DNA of 64,000 nucleotides, from the NCBI GenBank assembly GCA_040981125.1, contig JANRMQ010000012.1:55438-119437 (forward strand), written 5' to 3'. The stretch's first letter is position 1. Each line of letters begins with the position of its first letter. Below the pieces are notes generated by a model. That model was not told where the DNA came from and searched no databases. It saw only the letters and a program-made list of their open reading frames with translations. The stretch comes from DASSBQ01 sp040981125. Lineage in GTDB: Bacteria; Nitrospirota; Nitrospiria; Nitrospirales; Nitrospiraceae. The position numbers and the translations under genes are program-made. Below are positions 52,343 to 61,256 of this stretch, one piece after another.

Positions 52343-53719
52343 GTGATCGCGAAGTCCGACGCAATCGTCTTCTTCGGCGCCTCCGGCGATCTCGCATACA
52401 AAAAGATCTTTCCCGCTCTACAGGCCATGATCCAGCGCGGCCATCTCGAGATGCCGATCATTGGGGTCGCGAAGAGCGAGTGGAGCCTCGAACAGTTCAG
52501 GAACCGAGCCCGCGATAGCGTGGTGAAGCACGGTGACCTGGACGAGCAGGCCTTCGCACAATTTTCTCGCCTACTCCGGTATATCAGCGGCGATTACCGC
52601 GAACCGGCAACGTTCGAGCGATTGCGCAAGGAACTCGGCGCAGCTCAACGCCCCTTGTACTATTTGGCCATTCCTCCGAGCATGTTTCCCATTGTGATCG
52701 AAGGGTTGGCTGAGTCCGGCTGCCTCAGTGACAACACGAGGGTGGTGGTCGAGAAACCTTTCGGTCGAGACCTGGATTCGGCGCAGGATCTCAACCGCAT
52801 GCTGCGCGCACATTTCTCGGAACAGGCGATCTTCCGAATCGATCATTACCTGGGCAAGGAGCCGGTCCAAAACCTCATCTACTTTCGTTTCGCCAATCCG
52901 CTCTTTGAAACCGGCTGGAACCACCGCCATATTGAACGTGTGCAGATTACGATGGCCGAACGGTTCGGCGTGGCGGGCCGCGGCCGTTTCTATGAGGAGG
53001 CGGGGGCCATTCGCGATGTGGTGCAGAATCACATGTTAATGGTGATCGCCTCAGTGGCCATGGAAGAGCCGGCCGGGAATGACCATGAATCGATGCGGGA
53101 CGAACGGGCAAGAATTCTCAAGGCGATCCGGCCGCTCACTCCGCCGGATGTCGTACGGGGCCAGTTCCGCGGCTACCGCCGCGAGGAAGGCGTGGCCTCC
53201 GATTCGCAGGTCGAAACATTCGCCGCGCTCCGGTTTCACATCGACAATGACCGGTGGGCGGGAGTGCCGTTCTACGTGCGGGCCGGTAAGTGCCTCCCTG
53301 TGACGGCGACCGAAGTGCTGGTGGAGTTGAAGCGTCCATCCTGCCCCATACTGGACGAAACCGAACCACCGTTCCCGAACCATTTTCGCTTTCGTCTCAG
53401 TCCCGATGTCCTCATCGCTTTAGGCACGAAGGCCAAGGTTCCGGGAGAAGCCATGAGGGGAGAACGGATCGAACTCGTCGCGCGCCATTGCTCCGGCGAC
53501 GAGATGGACCCCTATGACCGGCTCCTCGGAGACGCCGTCAAAGGCGATCCGACGCTCTTCGCCCGAGAGGACGGCGTGGAGGCCGCATGGCGCATCGTGG
53601 AACCGATCCTGAGAACCGTCACACCGCCGTATGAATATGAGCCGAATACGTGGGGACCAAAGGAGGCCGGTCGGCTCATCGAGAATGGGACCTGGCACAA
53701 CCCGCAAGCGGATGCATGA
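52343..53719 (+). CDS. zwf: Glucose-6-phosphate 1-dehydrogenase
   Basis: This 458-residue enzyme oxidises glucose 6-phosphate to the lactone with NADP. The cofactor motif GASGDLAYKKIFPAL is near the N-terminus, VVVEKPFGRDL follows, the active-site signature is RIDHYLGKE, and the C-terminal half holds the beta domain. The start is a GTG at 52343, the first possible start in front of the GASGDLA strand, with AAGGGAG about 10 bases upstream. An in-frame extension to 52010 lies inside the kinase gene. It closes the debranching-glucokinase-Zwf unit. Confidence 0.94.
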   Translation: MIAKSDAIVFFGASGDLAYKKIFPALQAMIQRGHLEMPIIGVAKSEWSLEQFRNRARDSVVKHGDLDEQAFAQFSRLLRYISGDYREPATFERLRKELGAAQRPLYYLAIPPSMFPIVIEGLAESGCLSDNTRVVVEKPFGRDLDSAQDLNRMLRAHFSEQAIFRIDHYLGKEPVQNLIYFRFANPLFETGWNHRHIERVQITMAERFGVAGRGRFYEEAGAIRDVVQNHMLMVIASVAMEEPAGNDHESMRDERARILKAIRPLTPPDVVRGQFRGYRREEGVASDSQVETFAALRFHIDNDRWAGVPFYVRAGKCLPVTATEVLVELKRPSCPILDETEPPFPNHFRFRLSPDVLIALGTKAKVPGEAMRGERIELVARHCSGDEMDPYDRLLGDAVKGDPTLFAREDGVEAAWRIVEPILRTVTPPYEYEPNTWGPKEAGRLIENGTWHNPQADA

Positions 53720-53841
53720 CTCGATCAGCGCGCGCCTCAGAGAATGCACGTAGGCGGCGACGCTCAGGAATGCGCCGTCACGACACAGTGATGTGGCGAG
53801 GGATCGCGACCCCGTGAAGCGCTGCCCACAAAGGATCTGTA

Positions 53842-55173
53842 ATGCACGAACGTCCTTCTCGTCCCCGAGTCGTCATTGTCGGCGGCGGATTCGGCGGTCT
53901 CCATGCCGCCAAGACCCTGTCCAATGAACCGGTTGATGTCACGCTCATCGACCGGAAGAATCACCACACGTTTCAGCCGTTGCTCTATCAAGTGGCGTTG
54001 GGGATGCTCTCGCCCGGCGAGATCGCGTCGTCCCTCCGCAATATTTTGCGCCACTCGCGGAACGTTCGCATCATTCTGAGCGAGGTCGTCGGATTCGATA
54101 AAGGGGCGCGCCTGGTGAAACTCAGCGACGGCGTGGAGCTGCCGTATGATTATGTCATTGTCGCAGCGGGAGCCCGGCACGCCTACTTCGGACATGACGA
54201 GTGGGAAGAGGACGCGCCCGGTCTCAAGACTATTGAAGACGCGGTGGAAATCCGCAAGCGGCTGCTGCTGGCGTTCGAAACGGCTGAACGTCACGCCTAT
54301 GTGGGCGGCAGACAAGCCCCGCTCAGCTTCGCCGTGGTCGGCGGCGGTCCGACCGGCGTCGAGCTGGCCGGAGCGATCGCCGACCTCGCGCGACTGGCGC
54401 TGGCAAAGGATTTCAAATCCATTGATACGACCACCGCGCATGTCAGGCTGTATGAGGGGGCCTCGCGCATCCTTGGAACATATTCAGAAGAGTCGTCCAG
54501 GAAAGCCACGCGGCAACTGGAACAGCTCGGCGTCGAAGTCCACACCGGAAGCATGGTGACAGGAGTCGAACCGGGGCGGATCAAAGTCGGAGACCGGTGG
54601 ATTCCGACCGACGTGACCCTGTGGGCCAGCGGAGTCGCGCCTTCGCCGTTGGCCAAGGCGCTCGCCGCCGACACCGATCGCGCGGGGCGGGTGCTCATCG
54701 AGCAGGACTTGAGTCTGCCCGGACACCGTGAGATTTTTGTCATCGGCGACATGGCGGCACTCACCGATGCGAACGGAATACCCGTGCCCGGGCTCGGCGC
54801 GGCCGCCTTGCAGGAAGGGCAAGCAGCGGCAGAGAATATCCTGCGTGACATGCGCGGAGATGCCCGTCTGCCGTTCCGCTATCGCGATCGCGGTATCCTG
54901 GCCACAATCGGCCGGCATCGCGCAGTGGCGCAATTCGGGCGCGCAAATTTTTCCGGGCTGATCGCGTGGCTTCTCTGGTCGCTGGTCCATGTCTTTCTAT
55001 TGATCGGGTTTCGCAACCGGTTGGCGGTGATGACCCAGTGGATCTGGGCCTATTTCACCCGCCAGGGCAGCAGTCCGCTGATTACCGATCATTTCCAGAA
55101 GGAATATGATGACGCGCGAACGGAGAAACCGGTCAGCATCGACGGCCAAGAGACATTGATCAAAAAAAAGTGA
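53842..55173 (+). CDS. Type II NADH:quinone dehydrogenase (NDH-2)
   Basis: This 443-residue membrane-surface flavoprotein passes electrons from NADH to quinone without pumping protons. FAD binds at VVIVGGGFGGLHAAKTL and VFVIGDMAALTD-like FVIGDMAAL. The NADH site is FAVVGGGPTGVELAGAIADL. The quinone-site signature AAALQEGQAAAENIL lies before a C-terminal helix (SGLIAWLLWSLVHVFLLIGF) that holds it to the membrane. NDH-2 would use NADH from the sugar and aldehyde oxidation routes of this window. It stands 122 bases after zwf. Confidence 0.93.
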   Translation: MHERPSRPRVVIVGGGFGGLHAAKTLSNEPVDVTLIDRKNHHTFQPLLYQVALGMLSPGEIASSLRNILRHSRNVRIILSEVVGFDKGARLVKLSDGVELPYDYVIVAAGARHAYFGHDEWEEDAPGLKTIEDAVEIRKRLLLAFETAERHAYVGGRQAPLSFAVVGGGPTGVELAGAIADLARLALAKDFKSIDTTTAHVRLYEGASRILGTYSEESSRKATRQLEQLGVEVHTGSMVTGVEPGRIKVGDRWIPTDVTLWASGVAPSPLAKALAADTDRAGRVLIEQDLSLPGHREIFVIGDMAALTDANGIPVPGLGAAALQEGQAAAENILRDMRGDARLPFRYRDRGILATIGRHRAVAQFGRANFSGLIAWLLWSLVHVFLLIGFRNRLAVMTQWIWAYFTRQGSSPLITDHFQKEYDDARTEKPVSIDGQETLIKKK

Positions 55174-55387
55174 CGACATGCCGTTCCTTCGGCTCCGCGC
55201 CGCCATTTCGGCACCTCTCTTTCGTCACTCCCTGCCGTTTCATGGACCGATGTGATGAGTCCATGACTGATATCTCCAAGCTTTCAATGGCATACAAGTG
55301 AATATGCTCCGCTGGAACGGCTGGAACGGTTCCTGCTGATGCGGAGTCGCACGTGGGTGAGTCGATTCTGATTTGAATGGAGACGCG

Positions 55388-56257
55388 ATGCGTATCGTGA
55401 AGTGGTTCTCATTCGTGATAATCCTGAGCTGTCTGTTGATCCAACAGCCGGACGCCCCGGCTCAGCCGAAGGTGGACAATGAGATCACGAAGCTGGACGA
55501 GGGCGTGTTTCTGTTCCGGCATCAATTTCACCAATCCATTTTTATCACCACCCCGCAGGGCGTCATCGTCACGGACCCGATTGCGCCCGATGCAGCGGCA
55601 TGGTTGAAAGCGGAGATCAAGAAACTTACCGATCAACCGGTGCGCTATGTGATTTACAGTCATCACCATAATGATCATATCTCCGGCGGCGACGTGTTTG
55701 CCGATACCGCGCTCTTCGTGAGCCACTGGGCCGCCAAGCGTCAGATCGAGAAGGACCCGGATCCGCAAATTCCTGTGCCGGATCTCACCTTTACCGATCG
55801 CCTGTTCATCGAATTGGGCGGCAAGCGGGTCGAACTGATTTATACCGGCAAGAACCATTCGGATAACAGCCTCGTCGTGCTCTTGCCTCAGAATAAGCTG
55901 CTCTTCGCCGTCGATTTCATTCCGGTTGAAACCGTCGCTTACCGCACGATGCGCAGCGACTACCCCGATGATTGGATCGAGTCGCTCAAGCGGGTGGAGC
56001 AATTGGATTTCGAGACCTTGGTGCCCGGTCATGGCAAGATCGGGAAGAAGGAACATGTGCAGTTGTTCCGAGCCTACCTTGAGGATCTCACCGCTGCGGT
56101 GAAGGATTCGATCCATAAAGGAATGACTCTGGAAGAGGCCAGGGATACCGTGCAATTGCCCAAGTACGAGCAGTGGCAACGCTACAAGGAGTGGTTTCCC
56201 GAGAATGTCGAAGGCGTCTACCGGTATTTCTCTCAATCGCAGCGCAGCAACCAGTGA
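55388..56257 (+). CDS. Secreted MBL-fold metallo-hydrolase
   Basis: This 289-residue protein has a signal peptide (VKWFSFVIILSCLLIQQ, cleavage near APA-QP) and a compact metallo-beta-lactamase fold. The zinc motif is H92-H-H94-N-D96-H97 (SHHHNDHISGG). GKNHSDNSLVVLLP and LVPGHGKIGKKEH supply the remaining ligands. The length and layout fit the quinoprotein-relay/SoxH-like secreted hydrolases, whose substrates are unknown. GGAG sets the ATG at 55388. The DUF4399 gene follows 65 bases later. Confidence 0.88.
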   Translation: MRIVKWFSFVIILSCLLIQQPDAPAQPKVDNEITKLDEGVFLFRHQFHQSIFITTPQGVIVTDPIAPDAAAWLKAEIKKLTDQPVRYVIYSHHHNDHISGGDVFADTALFVSHWAAKRQIEKDPDPQIPVPDLTFTDRLFIELGGKRVELIYTGKNHSDNSLVVLLPQNKLLFAVDFIPVETVAYRTMRSDYPDDWIESLKRVEQLDFETLVPGHGKIGKKEHVQLFRAYLEDLTAAVKDSIHKGMTLEEARDTVQLPKYEQWQRYKEWFPENVEGVYRYFSQSQRSNQ

Positions 56258-56322
56258 CTCGCATGCAGTCACTATCAACCGTCCGGATCATGGCGATCCG
56301 GATCGATACCAAGGAGGTCATC

Positions 56323-56661
56323 ATGAAACGTGGGTTCTTGTCCGGTCTAGTCGTCGCCGCCCTCTTCGGGGCTGTCTCCATCACCCCGGTCTTTGCCGAT
56401 ATCGATGACGGCTCGCAGATCAAGATTACGCAACCGAAGGATGGAGCGACGGTTCCCGACACCTTCGAGCTGAAATACGAGCTCAGCAAGGGATCCAAAG
56501 CGGCGCATGGCCACGTCTACCTGGACGGAGAGCCGCAAAAGAAATTTCCGGGCACGTTCAAAGGATTGAGCAAAGGCAAACACGAAATCAAGGTGCAGGC
56601 TGCGACCCATGATCACGATCATCTGGCCGCAACCGACACGATCACGGTTATCGTGGAATAA
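56323..56661 (+). CDS. Secreted DUF4399-type protein
   Basis: This 112-residue exported protein has a signal peptide (KRGFLSGLVVAALFGAVSIT, cleavage near VFA-DI) and one beta-sandwich of the DUF4399 kind. The order is IKITQPKDGATVPDTFELKY, then GHVYLDGEPQKKFPGTFKGL, ending in the histidine-rich ATHDHDHLAATDTI. The HDHDH stretch could bind a metal. AAGGAGG precedes the start. A strong hairpin follows directly after the stop. Confidence 0.85.
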   Translation: MKRGFLSGLVVAALFGAVSITPVFADIDDGSQIKITQPKDGATVPDTFELKYELSKGSKAAHGHVYLDGEPQKKFPGTFKGLSKGKHEIKVQAATHDHDHLAATDTITVIVE

Positions 56662-56667
56662 ATATAT

Positions 56668-56701
56668 GCCGGCAGGAAGGCCATCAGACCTTCCCGCCGG
56701 C
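56668..56701 (+). terminator. Terminator hairpin after the DUF4399 gene
   Basis: GCCGGCAGGAAGG and CCTTCCCGCCGGC pair over 13 positions with one mismatch around an 8-base loop, 7 bases after the stop codon. No long T-run follows, but the place and stem strength make it a likely transcription end. Confidence 0.65.
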
Positions 56702-56841
56702 GTCTCTCCGCCTTCTTCGCCCTCCACGTTCCACCTCCATTCCGACTTCAACGCGCCTTCTCTTCCTCACCGGCTGCGCAGCCGGAACGCAGAAAAACAT
56801 TGCTTCGATTCGCCGTCCCTATCTGATAGCGTAAGCCCAGG

Positions 56842-59706
56842 ATGCCTATGAGTCCCCTCTCCGGGGCGACTTCCATGGAGAGTGGCAACAGGACAAGGAT
56901 GACCGCGACGGCCCAAGGCGACTCGACGGACGCGTACCGGCAGAGCTCCGATCACCTGCTCGTCGAGCTGAAGACGGACGTGCGGCGCGGCTTAACCACC
57001 GAAGAGGCCCGTGCCCGGCTTGTAGCCTATGGCCGCAATGTCCTGACCGCCGAGCAACCAGTCCCTGGCTGGAAGAAGTTCCTGGCTCAATTCCAAGACG
57101 TCCTCGTCATTCTGCTGCTGGCGGCAACCGCAATCTCCGCGGGGCTGTGGGTCTACGAGCGGGACTCAGCTCTCCCCTACGAAGCCATGGCCATCTTCAT
57201 CGTCGTCCTGCTCAACGCCGTCATGGGCTACATTCAGCAGGAACGGGCGGAAGAGGCCGTGGCGGCGCTTCGCCGCATGTCGGCCGCACAGGCCCGGGTG
57301 ATTCGAGACGGCGCCCGGCACGGCATTCCGGCTGATGAAGTCGTCCCGGGCGACATTATCCTCATCGAGGAAGGCGATACGATCCCTGCCGACGCGCGCC
57401 TGATCACTTCGACATCCCTGCAAACGGCGGAAGCGCCGTTGACGGGCGAAAGCCTCCCCGTCTCCAAAGACACCGCCGCGCTGACCGAAGAAGCGGAGGT
57501 AGGAGACCGTCACAACATGGTCTTCAGCGGCACCGCCGCTACGTACGGCCGCGGGTCCGCGGTGGTCACCGCGACCGGCATGCAGACCGAAATGGGGCGC
57601 ATCGCCAAGTTACTGCAGCAAGCTCCGGCCGAAACCACGCCGTTACAAGTGGAACTGGACCGCATCGGCCGAATGCTCGGCCTTGTGGTCATCGCGATCG
57701 CCGTCGTGATGATCGCGACCATTATTGTCGTGGAGCAGGTGCGCTCGCTCTCGGCGATCATCGACGTCCTCATCCTCGGCGTGGCGCTGGCCGTCGCGGC
57801 CGTGCCCGAGAGCCTCCCGGCGGTCGTGACCGCCGTGCTGTCCATCGGCGTGCAGCGCATGGCGAAGCGGAACGCGATCGTGCGCCGGCTTGCCGCAGTG
57901 GAAACGCTCGGCTCGGCAACCGTGATCGCGTCCGACAAGACCGGCACGTTGACGAAGAACGAGATGACGGTCCGTACGCTCGTCACAGCCGGCGGGCGCG
58001 TGAGCTTCAGCGGCACCGGGTACTCGCCCCAAGGTTTAGTCCAATCGGACAACGGAGAACCGCCGGACGGAACGCTCCGGTTCGAGGTCCTGCGCGCGCT
58101 GGCGGCCGCCGACCGGGCCAATAATGCCGTCATCCAGGAACATGACGGGGGCTGGACCGCGCAAGGCGACCCGACGGAAGCGGCCTTGATCGTCGCGGCG
58201 CGGAAGGCGGGGCTTGAAAAAAAGGAACTCGATGCCCGATTCGCCCGACTGGCCGAAGTGCCGTTCTCGTCGGAACGCAAGCTGATGAGCACCATTCACA
58301 AGGATGCCGACAGCCAAGAACGCCTCCTCGCCTTTACCAAGGGGGCGCCCGACGTACTGCTCGCCCACTGCCCGCATGAATTGATCGGAGAACAGACCCG
58401 GCCTCTGACCGACGCGCGCCGGGCGGACATTTTGAAGACCAATGAAGAATTGGCCGGCGAGGCGCTCCGGACGCTGGCGCTGGCATTCCGATCGTTGCCG
58501 AAGGATGGATTCAAGGTCGATGAGGTGAATGAAGGAGTCGAACAGGACCTTGTCTTCGTGGGCCTGATCGGCATGATGGATCCGCCCCGCGAAGAGGCGC
58601 AGTCCGCGGTGGCTCGCGCGCGGACCGCCGGCATCCGCGCCTTGATGATTACCGGCGATCATCCGACAACCGCCGCCGTGATTGCCACGGAACTCGGCAT
58701 CGCGGACGCCGGGCGGGCCGTGACAGGCGTAGAGATTGAAAAGATGCCGGACGAACTCCTCGACCGGACCGTCCGGGAAGTATCCGTCTACGCGCGCGTT
58801 AATCCCGAGCATAAACTGCGAATCGTGAAGGCGCTGCAACGCGGCGGCGACACGGTCGCGATGACGGGCGACGGCGTCAATGACGCGCCGGCGCTGAAAA
58901 CGGCTGACATCGGCGTGGCGATGGGCCGAACCGGCACGGACGTGTCCAGGCAAGCGGCCGACATGGTGCTGGCCGATGATAATTTCGCGACCGTGGTCGC
59001 CGCCGTCGAAGAAGGACGGGCGATCTTTTCCAACATCCGCAAGTTCCTGCGCTACCTGTTGTCGTCGAACATCGGCGAAGTGATCACGATGTTCTTCGGC
59101 GTGCTGTTGGCCGATGCGATCGGACTCACCGCGGAAAGCGGAAGTAGTATTGTCGTGCCGCTGGTGGCAACGCAAATTCTCTGGATCAACCTGGTCACGG
59201 ACGGCGCGCCTGCGCTGGCGCTCGGCGTGGATCCAACCGATGCCGGACTCATGAACGACCCACCCCGGCCGCGGAGCGAAGGAGTCATCACGCGGCGCAT
59301 GTGGTCCGGCATTTTCTTCGTCGGCATAATCATGGCGGCGGGAACACTCTTTATTCTTGATGCCAGCTTGCCGGGCGGCTTCATCGAAGGCACCGGCACG
59401 ATGCGGTACGCACAGACCATGGCGTTTAATACGCTCGTGTTCTTTTCGCTCTTCACCGTGTTCAATGCCCGCTCCGATGAACGCAGCGCCTTCATCGGGA
59501 TGTTTTCCAACCGGTGGCTCTGGGCAGCGATCCTGTTGTCGCTCTTGTTACAGCTTGCAGTGATCTACATCCCGTTCCTGCAGCAGGCCTTCTCGACGGT
59601 CAGCCTGAGCGCCGGGGACTGGCTGCGGTGCGCGGCGGTAGGCAGTTCGGTGCTGTGGCTCCGCGAATTGAGCAAACTGGTTGCGAGAGTCAAGAACCGG
59701 AAATAG
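56842..59706 (+). CDS. P-type calcium-translocating-type cation ATPase
   Basis: This 954-residue P-type II ATPase has ten membrane helices. The phosphorylated aspartate is D365 in SDKTGTLTKNEM, the hinge is MTGDGVNDAPALKTADIGVA, the actuator loop is EAPLTGESLPVSKD, and ion-binding helix 4 reads AVAAVPESLPAVVTAVL. The PESLP spelling (instead of PEGLP) is a minor variant. SERCA/PMA1-like bacterial members export Ca2+ or Mn2+, sometimes Na+. The start is uncertain: ATG 56842 is taken, but 56899 has a better AGGACAAGG in front and would remove 19 residues of doubtful value. Confidence 0.92.
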   Translation: MPMSPLSGATSMESGNRTRMTATAQGDSTDAYRQSSDHLLVELKTDVRRGLTTEEARARLVAYGRNVLTAEQPVPGWKKFLAQFQDVLVILLLAATAISAGLWVYERDSALPYEAMAIFIVVLLNAVMGYIQQERAEEAVAALRRMSAAQARVIRDGARHGIPADEVVPGDIILIEEGDTIPADARLITSTSLQTAEAPLTGESLPVSKDTAALTEEAEVGDRHNMVFSGTAATYGRGSAVVTATGMQTEMGRIAKLLQQAPAETTPLQVELDRIGRMLGLVVIAIAVVMIATIIVVEQVRSLSAIIDVLILGVALAVAAVPESLPAVVTAVLSIGVQRMAKRNAIVRRLAAVETLGSATVIASDKTGTLTKNEMTVRTLVTAGGRVSFSGTGYSPQGLVQSDNGEPPDGTLRFEVLRALAAADRANNAVIQEHDGGWTAQGDPTEAALIVAARKAGLEKKELDARFARLAEVPFSSERKLMSTIHKDADSQERLLAFTKGAPDVLLAHCPHELIGEQTRPLTDARRADILKTNEELAGEALRTLALAFRSLPKDGFKVDEVNEGVEQDLVFVGLIGMMDPPREEAQSAVARARTAGIRALMITGDHPTTAAVIATELGIADAGRAVTGVEIEKMPDELLDRTVREVSVYARVNPEHKLRIVKALQRGGDTVAMTGDGVNDAPALKTADIGVAMGRTGTDVSRQAADMVLADDNFATVVAAVEEGRAIFSNIRKFLRYLLSSNIGEVITMFFGVLLADAIGLTAESGSSIVVPLVATQILWINLVTDGAPALALGVDPTDAGLMNDPPRPRSEGVITRRMWSGIFFVGIIMAAGTLFILDASLPGGFIEGTGTMRYAQTMAFNTLVFFSLFTVFNARSDERSAFIGMFSNRWLWAAILLSLLLQLAVIYIPFLQQAFSTVSLSAGDWLRCAAVGSSVLWLRELSKLVARVKNRK

Positions 59707-59787
59707 CGCTGCTATGGTTCTTATGACTGCTTGCTTTTTGATGTGTCGGCGCTTAGCCTATCGACAATCAACCATTGGTAGAATTCC

Positions 59788-60009
59788 ATGGCTAACGTCA
59801 CGCAATTAAGGATCGAGTTGGAACAAGAAGAAGATGGCCGGTGGATCGGCGAGGTGCCGGCATTGCCGGGAGTGATGGCTTATGGGCAGACACGTGCCGG
59901 CGCGCTGGCAGCAGTCCAAGCCTTGGCTCTTCGCGCAATGGCTGATCGTCTTGAACATAGCGAAGCGGTCCCAGAGGAACTCCTGAATCTTTCCTTCATC
60001 GCGGCATGA
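59788..60009 (+). CDS. HicB-type antitoxin
   Basis: This 73-residue protein matches the HicB fold: LRIELEQEEDGRWIGEVPAL, PGVMAYGQTRAGALAAVQAL. It neutralises the HicA toxin encoded next. It is short, with no clear C-terminal DNA-binding domain (many HicB proteins have one), so self-regulation may differ. The stop overlaps the HicA start by ATGA. The order is antitoxin first. Confidence 0.85.
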   Translation: MANVTQLRIELEQEEDGRWIGEVPALPGVMAYGQTRAGALAAVQALALRAMADRLEHSEAVPEELLNLSFIAA

Positions 60010-60218
60010 GCCGTTGGCCCTCGACCCAGGCCTCTCGTGTTCTTTCCGCTCTCCTTCGCATCGGCTGGCAGACCAAACGAACGACCGGGTCCCATCGGGT
60101 CCTTCATCGAGTTGGCTGGCCTGATGTGGTGTTCGCCTTTCATGACCGTGACGAAATCGGTCCCCGCATGCTGGCCCGCCTTTCTAAGGTGACCGGTCTC
60201 ACACCGGACAATTTATGA
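60006..60218 (+). CDS. HicA-type mRNA interferase toxin
   Basis: This 70-residue protein has the double-stranded-RNA-binding-like HicA fold. The motif GSHRVLHR carries the catalytic histidine, preceded by LLRIGWQTKRTT, and the end RMLARLSKVTGL is normal. It is predicted to cut mRNA unless bound by HicB. Its start overlaps the HicB stop, so both are made from one transcript. Confidence 0.87.
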   Translation: MSRWPSTQASRVLSALLRIGWQTKRTTGSHRVLHRVGWPDVVFAFHDRDEIGPRMLARLSKVTGLTPDNL

Positions 60219-60290
60219 TTCGGCCAGATCCGGAAGATTCCTTCTTTTATCGTACCGTTAAATGTAAAAATCTCTCCGTTGAACCTCGCC

Positions 60291-60740
60291 ATGGAGATTT
60301 CTAAACCAATCCGATTGCGATCGCCACGCGAATCCCTTGGCGGCTATATTCTTCTCCCGCGGTTGATCGATAAGGTCCACCTTTTCGCTAAAGGGCAATT
60401 GCCAGAGGTCTACGTTGCCAATCTGCTGGGCGCGAACCACACACTGGATGGACGATTTCTCGCGTTTACCGGGTTGAATGCCGAGGCATTGCGCCAGGCC
60501 ATTGTGTCCAGCCGCAGCGATCAGGAAGTGCTCGCCTGGGTGCAGGACCATGCGAAGCCGGCCACCGCATTGGAGAAACAGGCATGGGGAGAGCAGATCG
60601 ATCGTTATCGGCCCGATGCGGAGCTATTGGAATATCGGAGGCGCATGTATCCAGACCTCGCGGCCAGAATTGAACTCAATTCAATCAGTGTCCTGGATCT
60701 CATCGATCTGGACGAAGGGCGTCTGCCAGTCCAAAGCTGA
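60291..60740 (+). CDS. DUF5069-type protein
   Basis: This protein of 149 residues follows the DUF5069 pattern: RSPRESLGGYILLPRLIDKV, then FLAFTGLNAEALRQAI, then QEVLAWVQDHAKP. I know of no function for the family. No good ribosome site lies in front of ATG 60291, and a TTG at 60279 is a possible alternative. It is the last gene with normal core wording before the AT-rich segment. Confidence 0.78.
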   Translation: MEISKPIRLRSPRESLGGYILLPRLIDKVHLFAKGQLPEVYVANLLGANHTLDGRFLAFTGLNAEALRQAIVSSRSDQEVLAWVQDHAKPATALEKQAWGEQIDRYRPDAELLEYRRRMYPDLAARIELNSISVLDLIDLDEGRLPVQS

Positions 60741-60751
60741 ATTCTTCAGCA

Positions 60752-60957
60752 GCGAAGGCAAGGCGAGGTAGGCGCCTTCGCACTTCCCGGAGCGCCCTTC
60801 CGGATCTTGCCGTGCGGAAGCTTCCGGAATTCCCGTGGCTGCGGACGCTGCGCGACCGCAGTGCCGGAGTCAGTTCCGGCTTTCTCGCACGACAAAACCT
60901 CGGTGGGCACCCCCGCTCCTCCAGTGAAGTCGGCGTCCCACCTCGCCTTGCCCCCTA
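60752..60957 (+). repeat. Highly structured intergenic element, about 200 bp
   Basis: GGCAAGGCGAGGT (60757-60769) returns inverted as ACCTCGCCTTGCC (60940-60952), a perfect 13-bp pair about 170 bases apart. Inside are several local hairpins: GCGAAGGC/GCCTTCGC (60752-60759, 60774-60781), CTGCGG/CCGCAG and GCCGGA/TCCGGC. It may be a miniature transposon-like element or a structured RNA. It marks the edge between GC-rich core and AT-rich segment. Confidence 0.5.
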
Positions 60958-61256
60958 TCTAACGGTCCTTTATTGCAAACCAACGTTATAATGGCGCCTT
61001 TCCGAATGTATCGCTGCTCATGCATTGAATTGCTGGATCATTGCTAGAAGTCCCTATGGGATAGTTACAAAAGATTCGCGAAAGCCACTTGGTTCTCAAA
61101 GTAGACGAGTTACAACGAGTTTTCGTTGAAAACTCACATCTGTAGGCATTGAAAAAGAGACTTCACAATTTTCCTCCATTCACCTAATATTAGTGAAGTA
61201 ACTTCAGTTTTTTATTATTGTTCCTTATCACAAGTATAGAAATACAAAGGTAGATC
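60958..61256 (+). promoter_or_regulatory. AT-rich leader with two adjacent palindromes
   Basis: Composition drops sharply here. CTAATATTAG (61184-61193) is directly followed by TGAAGT-A-ACTTCA (61194-61206); both are perfect dyads and look like repressor sites. TTATTA, 17 bases and TATAGA form a weak promoter pair just downstream, about 10 bases before the AAAGG ribosome site of the next gene. No gene was seen in the rest. Confidence 0.45.

Noticed and set aside
60957..61020. Possible integron attC-like site (TCTAAC ... GTTATAA)
   Set aside because: The core does not fit GTTRRRY, and no matching partner boxes or integrase are present.
60741..61256. Possible CRISPR array
   Set aside because: Repeats here are inverted and not regularly spaced; no direct repeat-spacer pattern exists anywhere in the window.
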